NCBI RefSeq assembly: GCF_001949145.1
Contig: NW_019091382.1
Location: 1,641,920 to 1,705,919 of the forward strand
DNA from: Acanthaster planci
Taxonomy: Eukaryota > Echinodermata > Asteroidea > Valvatida > Acanthasteridae
Direction of reading: 5' to 3'
DNA length: 64,000 nucleotides
The position numbers and the translations under genes were made by a program. The stretch's first letter is position 1. Each line of letters starts with the position of its first letter. The notes under the pieces were generated by a model. The model made no database searches. It saw only the letters and a program-made list of their open reading frames with translations, and was not told the DNA's origin. Positions 36,501 to 48,793 of this stretch are shown in pieces.

Positions 36501-36828
36501 TGGGGGAAACATGTGTATAACCGTACAACAGTTCGACATATAACTTTGACATATCACGCTGTACAGTTGGTGTTCAGTAGCACGTGCTTGAGGTTTGTCA
36601 AAATCCTTAAAGCCTACACTATCACCACTGTTTTACACCGACAAGTGTGGTACAAGGGTACATGACCGGGCTGACACCAGTCCTGTCTGGCAAAGGTCAG
36701 TCTTATCATCTTGAGCACACAGGCCAGGCCGGCGAAGCCTCGAAGACCGCTGGGTCCAGCCCATTAAAGCCCAGACTAGTTAGTTAGGCGCAGCCCAACC
36801 GACCTGACGCAGTTCAGCCCAAGTCAGC
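30547..36828. other. Region without recognised gene
   Basis: This should contain part of the 5' intron and possibly the promoter of the - strand receptor. Open frames up to 140 codons (32025-32447, + strand) show no domain, no codon pattern and no paired splice sites. A short (GA)n run lies at 35822-35836. Nothing else stands out. Confidence 0.5.
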
Positions 36829-36867
36829 ATTCGCTCGTCTCCCAGCGCCCGAACAGGGCACTGGGAA
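36829..36867. repeat. Palindrome family B fragment (CCCAGCGCCC..GGGCACTGGG)
   Basis: ATTCGCTCGTCT leads into CCCAGCGCCCGAACAGGGCA and CTGGGAAGG. The same imperfect hairpin, with TCGCTCGT or ACGAGCGA on one side, recurs at 37310-37341, 58107-58136, 59806-59843 and 60091-60124. Confidence 0.7.
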
Positions 36868-37205
36868 GGTCTTGCGCAGATTTTAGTGAAGGAAATACGC
36901 TACACAGGTTCACAGGTAACGATGTGCAGAGCATTGTGGGTATTTTTTTTGCCAGGCGCACTAGCTCGCTCAATGCATTACACAAGTGGTGGTTATCAAT
37001 TCGATATTTTTTTTATTTTACATTTTATTCCCTTATCCAAAATTGATCAAGATAACCAGTGATTTGAAATATATCGCCAAATGACACGTGATCAGTGATA
37101 CTTAGTGAGAAAATAAATTACCCCACTGTGATTGTACCCGCAAGGCCATGTGTTTCATAGAGCCGACACTTTACCCATGGCAAAGCATTGCCATCAATTG
37201 GCGAA

Positions 37206-37341
37206 CCGAAAAATGTAAATAACGCTTCGTTAACAGGAAGTGATGACCTTGAGGTCACAGGTAGTGCACAATGTAGCCAATCACAGCGCAAAGCCATCAG
37301 TCCTTACCAGCGCCCTGTTTGAGGGCTGGGCGACGAGCGAC
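37206..37341 (-). mobile_element. Family B repeat, longer copy (inverted relative to 58101)
   Basis: The reverse complement of this ~136 bp aligns along its length with 58101-58240. Shared blocks include CTGTGATTGGCTACATTGTGCA, ATCACTTCCTGTTA and CGAAGCGTTATTTA (allowing small differences). The palindromic CCAGCGCCCTG..GGGCTGGGCGACGAGCGA end is at the right. The unit has no open frame and is probably a non-autonomous element. Confidence 0.75.
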
Positions 37342-37561
37342 AAGTCAGCACAGCCTCAGTCTGTGGCTGGCCAACCCCAGACTATAACCAGCCTTCCAGC
37401 CATCGTTAACCGCATCTTTTGCCCATCAACCCATCTTAGTTCAGCCGGGCGAAGCCCAGGCAGAGCAACTGAGCCGAACCCATAATCTCCACGCAAGGCA
37501 AGGCAAGTGGTTCATGGAAGCGGGGGGAACTCGGGGGCATGAATCCAAAGTTTTTCATGAA

Positions 37562-38012
37562 AAAAACCCTACATACACACCTACATACATAGGAAACGCA
37601 TCCCACAAAATCCAACACATCCTTCACCAAGCCAACATGAGAGTATTCCACACTGCCGCCAAGAAACTTCAAGCCACCCTACAGACCCACAAGGACAAGC
37701 AAGGCCATCAGACGAAAGCTGGTGTCTACAGGATCCCCTGCGAATGTGGGAAGGTGTATATATGCGAGACTGGTCTGGACTTGCCCACCGGACTCAAAGA
37801 ACACATCGCCCATGGACACAGAGGTGACTATGATAAGTCAGCGATTGTCAAGCACTCACACATCAAGGATCACGTCATCAACTGGCAAGCAGCTCAACTC
37901 ATCACCCCGGTCAACAGATGGTACCCAAGATAGACGCATCAGGGAAGCAATCGAGATCTACAAGCACGACACAGTCCCCCAAGACGTTGGGTTCTACATC
38001 AGCAGTATCTGA
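37562..38012 (+). pseudogene. Penelope-like element: decayed GIY-YIG endonuclease end
   Basis: An open frame from about 37562 to 37933, continued in a shifted frame to 38012, encodes the C-terminal part of a Penelope-like retroelement polyprotein. Visible are the linker (YIGNASHKIQHILHQANMRV), the GIY motif as GVYRIPCECGK, the YIG motif as VYIC, then ETGLDLPTGLKEH and later KHSHIKDHVINW. Between reverse transcriptase and GIY-YIG domains this order is typical of the superfamily. The copy is damaged: Gly of YIG is Cys, the catalytic Arg expected in the ETGR..L..RLKEH region is Gly, there is a frameshift near 37925, and no reverse transcriptase is found upstream, where other repeats lie. It is a dead, 5'-truncated copy. 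Confidence 0.8.
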
Positions 38013-38280
38013 CACTCCTCCAACTTCACCCAATACCCCACTGCCACGCATCATTGAGCGCTCTCAGTAGTCTTTCAGTCCAGCGGATCCACCATCAAGC
38101 AAGCCGTTCTACTCCAGTGCACCTTCAGCATCTTCTCCAGCGCTTAAAACCAGCATCATCAGCCAGGAAACCAGTCACCCTCCTGAAGACGAACAGAGCA
38201 TACTGTCCAGAACGTCGAGTGTCCACCCTCGGTTCTTCTAAGAACCACACACTCGTAAGAGAGATATTTTTTTGAACATG
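38013..38280 (+). mobile_element. 3' end of the Penelope-like element
   Basis: Continues directly from the endonuclease remnant. It contains a Ser/Pro-rich stretch and, at 38160-38245, a block homologous to the reverse complement of 63778-63845 (shared TCCTGA.GACG..CAG.GCATACTGTCC and a GTTCT..AAGAACC hairpin). The right boundary near 38280 is approximate. Confidence 0.6.
38183..38220 (+). ncRNA. Degenerate hammerhead-ribozyme-like core
   Basis: CTGAAGA (a CUGANGA core) at 38183-38189 is followed by GAACAG, a six-base loop and CTGTCC (one mismatch in the stem), then AGAAC GTC GAG. A functional core would read GAAAC. GAG/CTC can start stem I around the motif. Penelope-like elements are known to carry hammerhead motifs near their ends. 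The changed GAAA makes this copy probably inactive. Confidence 0.45.
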
Positions 38281-38981
38281 GAGAAACCGCAAGCCTACCT
38301 AACTTAGTAATTCCACCATGCATAGCTTCAAGTCTTATCTATCCAGGTTATGTTATTTAACGCACATAATAGCTTTATTCCGATCCGAGTCCCCCCGACA
38401 AGCTTCAACTAACTCCAAACGAAATCAAATCCCGCAAGTTTCTGCTTAGTTTACAATTACCGAAGCTGGGAAAATATTTTACACAACCCGTCTCACCTGC
38501 GTGAAGACCGACTGCGAGGTGAATTCTCTCCGTGTCTCCGTGAACACGCACGTTTTTCGTAGGTGTCCGGTTCCTATCCCACCACTTCGCTTAAAAGCAC
38601 GCTCACCGTCAACCACACATTCCAATAATTAAGAAAGGCAAATGACCGCCGACGCACCTCTTGTTAGATCGTTGCCCCAGCAACGACGGCGTCGCATCCT
38701 TCGTTAAATAGTTGAAGATTTGGCATTGAATTAATGAAGACAATGTGGGCAGTTTCAATGCTTTGGAGGAAACTTGACGCGGTTTCTTAGCCATTCCCAG
38801 AAAGATTTGCAATCTGCCCTGGACAAAAGAAGATTAGAGACGCGCGATGTAAATGCCCACGCTCGCTTTGCGAGCAAAATAGAGACAGAGTGAGGGGCAC
38901 TCAATTAACCATACGTTTGCTGATCTCCGCCTTGGACCGGACAGTTTTGTTCCACAACGGCGTTAAACGGCACTTATATGA

Positions 38982-39151
38982 AGCAAGGTGTAAGACGGAG
39001 AGGGCCCCCTGCTTTGTGTTGGTAATTGTTTCGCTGGAATCTGAGGAATTCTTTTGAGACACTTGGGGGATGTGTTAGTAACAATAGTCTAGAGTGTGTA
39101 AAGCGATCGGACATGTGGGGGGTACCCCTCGGTCTCATTTCTTGCTGGATA
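38982..39151 (-). mobile_element. MITE-like element, family C, copy 1
   Basis: About 170 bp, reverse orientation relative to the copies at 50399 and 52566. Ends are GCAAGGTGTAAGACGGAGAG and GGTACCCCTCGGTCTCATTTC then TTGCTGG. Interior landmarks CTTTGTGTTGGTAATTGTTT, GAGGAATTCTTTTGAG and GATGTGTTAGTAACAATAGT recur in the other copies in inverse form. No coding capacity. Confidence 0.8.
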
Positions 39152-42100
39152 TAATGGCACTGAATGTACGGCGTTATAAACGCTCTTCACACTGCGTACA
39201 ATTCCTAATGTCTTTGCGGGTCAGATTTTGGGCACTTTCTTAGATCTGTAAGAAGTTTAGATCAAAACACAAGTGGAGTTGGGAATCATTTTTAATTTTT
39301 GGAGACTGAAATAAAACGTAAAGTTGTGAGCGACAACATCAAACATTTTTACATCCGCACATTTGATAAAAACCTTCAGTTTTTACTGGATTGAATAGCA
39401 AACCAAATTTTGGTGCTACGCTTGAGATACAGCTTTTTTGAAGCTGACTAGAAGATATTTATGACCAACTATTTCCTCTGCAAAACAAAGAACCGATTTG
39501 GCCAACTATTTTCTCGATTAGGCCGATAAAGCTCGAGGGAACAATTTATACAATAATATTTTTGATAATGCAGATGCAAACAGATTCCTCTTCACCCCTC
39601 GACATTCATGAAAATTTCATGCAAGTTCCGACACCCTAAACAGGTGTCAATTCGATGTGTCGAACAGAAATGGATACGAAGAGGCCGAAAATACTCACAG
39701 AGGAATGTGTTACTTAGACGGTGTGGAAAACGTGGCGGAGTATCTAAGCATACGCGATACGGTATACGTGAAGGCTGAAACACGGGAGACGAGGGAAAGA
39801 CTTGGTCAGTAGTTTTCATGCTGCATTTACCAGCGATGACAGCAGAACCCCCCCCCCCACAAAACACTCGAAACTTAGATACACCACACCTTCAAATCAA
39901 TCAAAAACGCCGACATCCGTGCTCTTCTACGTAAGGCTAAAAATGTCTCCGGTTTGTTTCAGCAAATGTTGCACGTATAATGCGCGAAGTCCATCGCGAC
40001 TGTATGCGCACGTAACAATGGCTGCTACCAACACTAAAATAGACTGGTCCCCGCACTTCCTACTGTTTAAAATTTAATGTTTGTGTCCGTGAAAGTGAAA
40101 CGCATGAACACATCGTCTGTGCGACGCAGCCAAAAATATACACATGGAAAGGCGCCTTTAAATGCACTTTCCCCACCGGCGTTAGCGGGACCTGCATGCA
40201 ATCAGCTTTCAACGCAGGATTCGGCACGTTCATGCAAATGAAACCTTGAAAGACAAACTCCTACGCGCGGTGAGAATCGTCAATTCTAGGAACCACTCTC
40301 TCCAGGGAAAGTGTTTGCACGCTTGCATCAACATCTTCACTTCATGGAAAATAGACACTGGAAAATCAAGTCGCTTTTTACAAACCTTTTGTATCTCAAG
40401 TGTTGCCCTAAGTCAGAAAAGCCGGGAAGAGTAAACAGGTTTAATAGGAAACTGAACCTGTCCGATTGGAAATCATTACACTGTCTACGCTGGTGCCTTC
40501 CTGTACTTAAAGATGGAAGCGAAAACACTGAAAAAAGCCGCAAAGCCTTCAAGTATTTTAATGAATCTCAGTCCGTGTAATTATCCCCTGCTAAATAAGG
40601 AAAGAAAAAAATGGAAGAACCGAATCTTTGTAACCCTTGATCCACGTCTTTTTAACGAGGATATGGAGATAAGGTCATTTGTATATAGCCTGAGTGTCTA
40701 TATGAAAAAGGTCACCCAGCCCCTAAAATGACTTCTCAGAAATTAAGTAAAATATTATTCCCAATTCAAAATCGCAATGTCTTCTGGCCAGAGACCTCAA
40801 TAGTACAACGCGTACAATGCAAGAAGTTAAAGGAATTTGGACCCTTTTGCTATTGTGCAGTTCTTTGGTGATCCATTGTTTGGAAGTACATGAAGTAATG
40901 TAACGCTTAACGAGTAACCAAACCTTCCTAAAATGTTTTCAATAAGCTCATTTTGGATGAAATCAGAAAATGAACAGAAAAGTCCCTCAACAGACTGAAG
41001 ATTGAGTGGCTTTCGAAAATACCACACAATATCTCCTCAATTGTCTTGCAAAGCGTGTAAAATTTTAAATATAAGAAAAAAATTACACTTTTCTATGACT
41101 TAAAAATTCACCAGATTTGGGAGTGAAATGATTTTCACAGAACATTTATGAAGAATACAAATTTTCACAAAATATTTGAAGAAATTTCTCGCCTGGACCC
41201 TTTAAATACGGCGACAAACAGGCTCCGACAAACTCATTAATGATCCGTTCGAACAAGTGACAACAGCCAAGGAAATCACGACCGACTGGAAGATACCACG
41301 AGACCTGCCTCATTAAATGAAATCCAACGCAACGGAGCACGGGGGAAAACACATGCCAAATTAGTGATTGCTCCTTCATTCCTTTTCTGTCTTTTTTTGC
41401 CGTGGAAACTACGGAGAAAAACACCTTCAAAATTGATGATTGTTCTTTTATTCTTCCTTTCCTTTTTTATTTGCCGTTGGTTTAACACGGATGATCAGAT
41501 TTTAGCGAGTCTGACAACGGCTTAATTCAAAACCAGCAACAGTCACTGAGGACTTCATGCAGAAAGATCCGATTGGCCGATAGCGAGTCGTGGGAAAGAT
41601 ATTTGCAATGCTCTCGAGCGGGAGATCCACATTAATTCGATTTTGTCCCTTATTTGCTTCTGGTTCAAATGAAATTATGCTGCAGAGGTTTAAACTCGAT
41701 ATTGAAAAACTTTGCTTTTCACTCACCTTTTAGTACTTGGCTTATGCATCCAAAATGTTTTGATATGGTATTTTGATAAAATAATCATTGCTGCCAAAAA
41801 GGCTGAACTGCACATGTTCTGACAAAAAGGACACACTCCAACGACCGATAAAACAAGAAATACATTAATCAACTCTAAATTCTTATCAATATTAAGAAGC
41901 ACACCGATAAATCAAAACTTACTGAAAGTTTGGTCCCACTCAGGTGCCCACAACTCAAACAGTTCCTTAGTTCGGATATGCCATGTTTAAGAGCAGGGAA
42001 TTGGACCAGTTTTGAACCGCTCTATTCTGCACATAATTTGTTTAATTGAATCCCTGGTCTTGCAGATGTTACGATATTAGGTTACATCATCTGTAAATTA

Positions 42101-42433
42101 TACATTAGCTAATTTCTTAATTATTTACACAAAACAAGGACAAATTAAACTAACTCTTAGCTTTTAAGAAACATAAGCAGGGATAGAGGGGAACCGGAGG
42201 AAACAAGGCTGGCGCTTACAGTATGCGGAAGGTTTTTTTTAATGTTACTTTATTTCATGGATACATGGTTGTCCAAACCAGCGCATACTCATTTTTGGCT
42301 TGCAACGGAATAAAATGCCTTTACGGTAAATGTGAATGCTTACATCCTTACCAACTGTTGAGGGGCGAATGGAATTGAGTAGGGTCATTTCTACTGTCAA
42401 TGTTTTTGTATTGCATTCAGCGGGCACACATTT
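39152..42433. other. Region without recognised gene
   Basis: Short overlapping frames only, none with a domain or paired splice sites. A C11 run lies at 39848-39858. GTGAGTG on the - strand near 41724 resembles a donor but no exon is evident. Confidence 0.5.
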
Positions 42434-42707
42434 AGTTTCCCCCACTCTAGAGGCGGGGAAGATAGCCGTAGGTGTAAGTCTATCTGTGATTTCAATTGTA
42501 CAGCCATGTCGACACTTTTTATGGACACAAAATGTGTCGATTGATACGGTCATTCTGACTTCTCCTGAAAAGTTTCCCCCACTCTAGAGGCGGGGAAGAT
42601 AGCCGTAGGTGTAAGTCTATCAGTGATTTCAGTTGTACATCCTTGTCAACACTTTTTATGGACACGAAACGTGTCGATTGATAGAGTCATTCTGACTTCT
42701 CCTGAAA
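42434..42707 (+). repeat. 137-bp tandem duplication
   Basis: Two head-to-tail units (42434-42570 and 42571-42707) begin AGTTTCCCCCACTCTAGAGG and end TTCTGACTTCTCCTGAAA. They differ at only a few positions (for example TATCTGTG/TATCAGTG and TACAGCCATG/TACATCCTTG). The unit length is not a multiple of three, so it would disrupt any frame. Moderate divergence implies a fairly recent event. Confidence 0.95.
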
Positions 42708-43883
42708 TATTGTAACAACACGAAGTGTTTCTGCGGTGGATTTCGAAAGGGGGGCACAAGAATCCGGAAAAAAACATGAAAACCGATCAGACACCGATCA
42801 GAAGTCACCGGGGGAAACAGTTTTGAGCACTGGGCAGCTGTTGTGGCCTTCAAGATAATTAAATTAGTCAATAGCGAGTTGAGAGCAGAACACCCGCAAG
42901 CCGTTACTTTGTTTAACTGGACAACTTCGCGAAAAACAGACTAGGCTAGAAATGGGTTATGATTTCAGTGGTCAAATAAGTCTTCTCGTATTCACATATT
43001 GTAACTTTCTGGATAAATACATCAATCCAAATCTTATAAAAATCTAAACTGATTGAGCTGACCTCGGAGCATTTCACATACAAGTATACCTCGGAGAAAG
43101 TAGCTCGGGTAAAACTGCTGACAGAAGATAAATTTAATAACTATCTGCCATTGTTGACAAAAGGTTTGAGCAAGTATTTTTTGTTTAATTATCGTCATCA
43201 GTGAGTGCACGCCCAATCAGAAATGCAAACAGTACGACCAGAGCTTCGATGTTTCAACTCGGACTGCAAAGGCACGTTGACCTAATTCAACAAGGCCAAA
43301 ATTTAATATACAGTGAATATTGAAAACACGTTTTGCTTACTTTCCTAACAAATGGCTAAAAACTGTTAGTGAAGAGGAATAGGTAAGGCTCAGTAAAAAG
43401 CCTGAAATCTGTAAACTTTTTGCCTTCATTTTTTCTCTTTTCTTTCTTTCTCTTTCTATTTCCCTGCAGCCCTTACCCTGAGGAACTACTGAAAGGTCGT
43501 GTTCGAGACGATTTTGTATTAAAATGAGCAAACGCGCATTCATTTCCCCACTCTTCAGTTTAACAATAGTCAGTTTAAAACAAGACCTTTTAACGGTCAT
43601 TCTATGTGAGGAGCAAGACGACAGACAGATTTTAAAAAGAGATGGCTTATTGACAAGAAAGGCAATATGGCATGCAGTGTGAAAACTGCTGTTTCACACG
43701 ATGTGCCTCTTTAGCTGGTGGTTTGCTCCGACATTTTTTGCTCTGTAATTGAATATGTGTTTTTTCAGCGAATTTAAGGTTTTTTCCTGGTCTTCTCCAG
43801 AAGAAAGAAATGAATAGCGCCATGGGAAAGCTAACTTTGCATATTCTTCAAAAGACGAAAAACCGGTCGAACAGAATCGATGC

Positions 43884-43898
43884 TTTTTTGGGGGGGGG
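43884..43898 (+). repeat. T6G9 homopolymer junction
   Basis: Six T followed by exactly nine G, fifth of the set. Confidence 0.85.
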
Positions 43899-45159
43899 AT
43901 ATTGACGATATTGTGTTCCCCACTATTTTTCTTCACTAAAATGAAAAGCAGTATGAATTACATGTTCTTATTTTGCAGTGCATGGATAATTTCACGTCGA
44001 ATTTCCGTCTGCAAGACTTCACCCGAGATAAGGAATCCAGCGAGTATTTTGTCATTATATTTCAACCTATTCGTCCACTAATCGGCATTTTCCCCCGTGC
44101 ACACAATGACCACAGAAAATTTCAGACGTTTTGGCACTCGCTGGGAGCGTATCAATCGGGGGTTAAAAAGACTGCGTATAATCACATGCTGGAACGGTCC
44201 GGGTCCCAGCGCTCAGACAACGCATAAGTGCACTCAACAGACCTTTATCCTGGAACTAATCTTGATAGCAAAGCAAACATCAATTAACAAATACAGGTAA
44301 CAACCCTCACATGTGCTGTGTTCATGAAGGTGGGGGATTTCCCCCCAGGATACTCATGTTCGAAAATCTACACTTCATACTACAGGGTGGATAGTAAAAT
44401 ATATACCTTTGCGTAATATAGACGTAGTCCTTGACTTCTTGACCTCCACGCAACAATTATATGCCACGTTACATTACCGAGGAGAAAATAAAAAAGTTTT
44501 CATAAAATAAGGCCCCTAAGGTTTTATTCATGCAAACACGGATACAAAGTTTATTATAAATGCGACGGTGTTTCCAAAAATAGAATGAAAAACAGAAAAA
44601 AAAACTAATTGTTATACGGGTAGAAAAATCGGGGAGGACAACTTTCGATGACTGCAATTTTACGTACAAGTGAATCAACACAATCAGTGGTCGGTTATAT
44701 TTCACTGGATGTGTTCCATATTGCATTACTCTAAACGTTATGTCACACAAATAATACCAACTGTATGCTCATATTTTGGTATGATTTGTTTGTAGACTAG
44801 GCCTAATACTGTTGTAATAATATCTGCAGTAGTGTGGTCATGACTACTGTGTCTTCAGGAACCAGAAATTTAACAGGTTTCCATAAACACAGACATTTTA
44901 CTTTTATTCTTTCAGTAATGATGTCGGGTTGTGTTCTTCGAAATAAAGATGATCTCAATATAATTATCTCTTACCAAGAGTGGATTATGTGCATGTAAAA
45001 AATTTCAACTACATTCTTGCAATACTTCAAAGATATTTTGGAATGCATTTCCATTCTGATTAAGTGATTGAAATTTAGATACTATGAATTCTTCAATGCT
45101 CAGACAATAATTTCGAGCACAAGAGCTCTTTTGACACTGAGCTATTGTGAGCTACTTAC

Positions 45160-45425
45160 CGTCACTGGAATTTTTGTTGAGGACGCGGCCTCACGACGGT
45201 ATTCTGCGTCCTTGCAGGCATAAATAAGGAACGGCAAATGGCGACTGTCTCACCTCGCTCGTGGCTCGCACGCGCGCTGTTCCTTTCAAACGTCGATGCC
45301 TGGACTGAAGAGCGGTGTCTTCCCGTTGCCACGGTGACAGGGCCCAGTTGATTGCTGATCGCTCTCCCGCGGATATCTAATGTTGGCTTGGCTGATGGGC
45401 CCCTTTGTAATAATGGAGAGGGCAC
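45160..45425 (-). other. Candidate exon or first exon with GTAAGT donor
   Basis: The - strand reads CCAGTGACG|GTAAGTAGC with the donor at 45159. The upstream side is locally GC-rich and open in one frame for ~87 codons with no recognisable domain. It could be a 5' non-coding exon of the receptor starting at 30464, or chance. Confidence 0.2.
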
Positions 45426-47883
45426 AATCTATGGTGCCATGTGAAATTTGGACTGCCATGAAAGAGAGTCCCGACCCCACAATGTCATGCGCATTCCATT
45501 CTCTTTGTACTTGGACGGTACGGCATAAGTGAAGGTCCACACTTCACAAAGGCCAAATTTCATGTTACAGCGGCAGTGACAGACATTAAGGAAGCTTAAT
45601 TTGGACATATCAGAAAATTAAGACATTTGACCACTTTTTCGCCCATGTTGATTAGTATTTTGCCCGTGTAAAATAGGCATTCAAACAGGAGACAAAAAAA
45701 TGATAAAATAAGAATTCGCCCTAGTGAAATACTCATTTGCTTCGGCGAAAGGGTGGGCAATTTTACTTTGTTAATGTCCTAAATGCGCTTCCTTAAGAAA
45801 CATAATGGTCGGGTACCTGGCACACTGCCGCACCATTCATTATCAAACATCTTAGGTGTGTGAGTAGTTGAGTACAATAGAGGGCGTGCGAGAAGCTGCA
45901 GCACTGAGCGTTCGCAATGACACATCGGAATAGGGGCATTTTGTTGACGCTTCATCCCTTCGGAAAAAATAATGCAGAGAAAGAAAAATGTAAAAATAGA
46001 AGAAAAGAAAATGTGACAAAAACAAAAATAAAAATGGGAAAGGAATGAATGTGAACAACATGCTTGAACATAACTCGAAGTTGACCCCTTTAAGTTTCAC
46101 CATTAATTGTTGATTAGTTTGCTGCTAACCGGTGCTTCCCCCCTGGTCCATTCTTCGAGGCGCTCAACATCAAGAGCTGAAGGGCGGCCAAATGCTGTTA
46201 TCTTCCCGGACTGTTTGCCAATAAGTGCCAAGATCAAGGAGTAGAAAATACGCCTCGCTAGTCACAGTTACCGGCATACCAAGTTGCTGCAATCAAGGTC
46301 ATTCTCTGACAGCCCTCTTACCGCCAGCCAACACATGGGGGGGGGACACGCAAAGACAGTGGTCAAGGGTCCCGGTAGAGGATGCAGAAGTTGACACCAG
46401 GGAAGAGTCGAACAGTTTGCGTGAGTGACTACGAAGTGTATCGTGCTACATCGTTATCGTCCCCAGTCCATGTTTTGTGTTTACGAACTGGTACATTTTG
46501 ACGGTGAACCATCCTTTGCCTCGTCATTTGAAGTAGTGGTGACCTCGATACGTGTAGAATGTTTGATGTCTTACATCTTTATTTCTGAGTCCTACACAAC
46601 GCAATGAAAAGGAGAAAACAAGGCCAACATAGTAGCACAAGATTTTCTGTTGCAATCTCCAAGCTTTCTCAAAATATGTGGAATATTTTGGAAAGCCCAA
46701 GCTCTGTATTGCTGCAGATTGCAAAAGGAGTGTGGCGCCCTAACACCCTCAACAGCGGCGGGCGCTTGTGACCTTTAGAAAGCAATTACCCGGGATAGGA
46801 AAGATTAGTACACAGACTGAAGCCATCAGAAAACAAAGCGTACGACTTCCTATGCATCCGCTGAGCAGTGACATGATAGAGTTGAGAATTGTTCCAGCCT
46901 TGCATTTCATATCGTTGCAAAGCTGTGTTAAAAATACCAGGTCAAACTTTTAACAGAAATTTTCTCTATGACGTGGTTATTCCAACAGTTGAGTTAAGGT
47001 AAATGTGGGAAGGGATAAATTCATTAGGCCTAAGCATATTTACCGTATAAAATTGGATGCTTGGACGGTAGGCCTAAAGATGTACATGGGCTTAAAAGTT
47101 TGCAACGATTTTTTTGACAGTTTACGAAGGGCGTGTAAAACAGGAATATTTTGTTCCTTCCGAATTTTGCGTAAGCCAGGCACAGCACCTAGTATGATTT
47201 AACCTTAAGGGCAAATCCACGACGAAATGAAACATTTCAGGGTCTCGCCAAGAAACTACTTCACTCACCACTTGTGGTAGCCATCGTGATTGGTGGCGCC
47301 AATATCCAGGACTGTTCCCAAACACTGAACGCTGACGTCAATATTCGGGTCAAAGATTAAACTCCTCTGCAGGTCGAAAAATAGACGTCAAAATTCGCCT
47401 ACAATATCAAACCTTCCTCTTTTCTTGGAAGCTGGGTAGTCCAGACTGATCCTAATAATCGGGTGTATTTCGGCAACGTATGGGGGTTTGTGAGCTTGTG
47501 ATTGGAGGCGTGAGAGTAAAAAAACACGAGAGCCTGCCTGATGAGGGCGCTGCAACACGTTTGTTTCACTGCGTTATTGCGAAGGAAATATGTCACACGG
47601 GGTCAAAGCTAGAGGTTTGCTGATTCGCTCGTGAAAGCTAAGGCCGCCCAGTGTAAAAATAATGTCAACTTGATGATGATATCCACCACTAGCGCAAAAA
47701 TGGCGACATCAGTCAACATTTTGAACGAAATGTGAGTGGGTTTGGGCTTTAGGTAAGTTATACGTCCATCAAAGTCTGTGTTAAAAAAAATACAAGTGCG
47801 AGTGACAACGTCGACCGTAAAACCCAACCTACAAATAAATGCAGCGCAACTGCCACAGCGATTTACGTAAGAATGTTCACAAA

Positions 47884-47925
47884 AGGAAATAAGTCCTCGA
47901 GGTCACAGGTCGTACAAAATTTGGC
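47884..47925 (-). repeat. Fragment of the family B repeat
   Basis: ATAAGTCCTCGAGGTCACAGGTCGTACAAAATTTGGCTAAT (split here only in words) resembles the segment at 37239-37281, which runs AGTGATGACCTTGAGG, TCACAGGTAGTGCACA and ATGTAGCCAAT. The rest of the repeat is absent. Confidence 0.5.
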
Positions 47926-48793
47926 TAATATGTGGGCGTCGGGAATTTTGTTTTCAAAACGAGTGTATATTTTTTCATCTTAACAGTAATTCTCAACCCC
48001 AAGACACTCCTTTCATTTGCTTTAAAAATGGCAATATTTCTCCATGGGTGTAGCTCGCCCTCTGCACCCCTATGCAGGACCAAATCAACAGTGACAAAAG
48101 AATGCGCTCATTCATAGGTCATCAGACTGTTGTCACTGGGCTTACGACTTGATGACTTATGACAGACTCAAGCTGGGCTTGCAGTTATTGCCAAGATCAG
48201 TGCCGTAGCCGAGTTGGCATCCAGTTTGCTCGAAGAAAAATTTAAGACTCAATATTTTGACCAAAAATGAAGAAACTAAAGGCTACACCTTACGGGTGGG
48301 TGGGGCAACCGGTACCCTTCACTTTGAAGACCAGTAATATTTAACCTAAATGAACAAGAGCGTAAATGTGACCCACTCTTCGAAAAAGAGTCTGAAGTCG
48401 CCAGAGCCACTTTGGAGTAAAACGTCCTTTAGAATAAATCTGCACAGTGTAAATCTACAGGAACTCACAGCATTTTCACCGTGGAGCATCCACTTTGGTC
48501 AGGATGTCAAACTGAGTGATACATCGACTTAAGACTCATTTTCACAGAGTGGGTCACAAATATTCAGCGTACAAAACCACAACTTTATTTCCCGTTCTCC
48601 ATCCAAAATCAATCAGAGTCTGACCTTGGATTGGATGGAGATTTACATTGTCTACCGTGGGATCGGATTGACCATCTTTCCAGTAATGTGATAAATTCAA
48701 AAGAATAAGATTTTTTCACTTGTTACAATTTCTAAACTTGCCCCCCAGGACAATCTCATTAACTGTGGCAGTTTTAGGTTTGTACATTGTATT

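Noticed and set aside
42245-42553. 102-codon - strand frame with several cysteines
   Set aside because: It overlaps a 137-bp tandem duplication whose unit breaks the frame; no domain or splice support.
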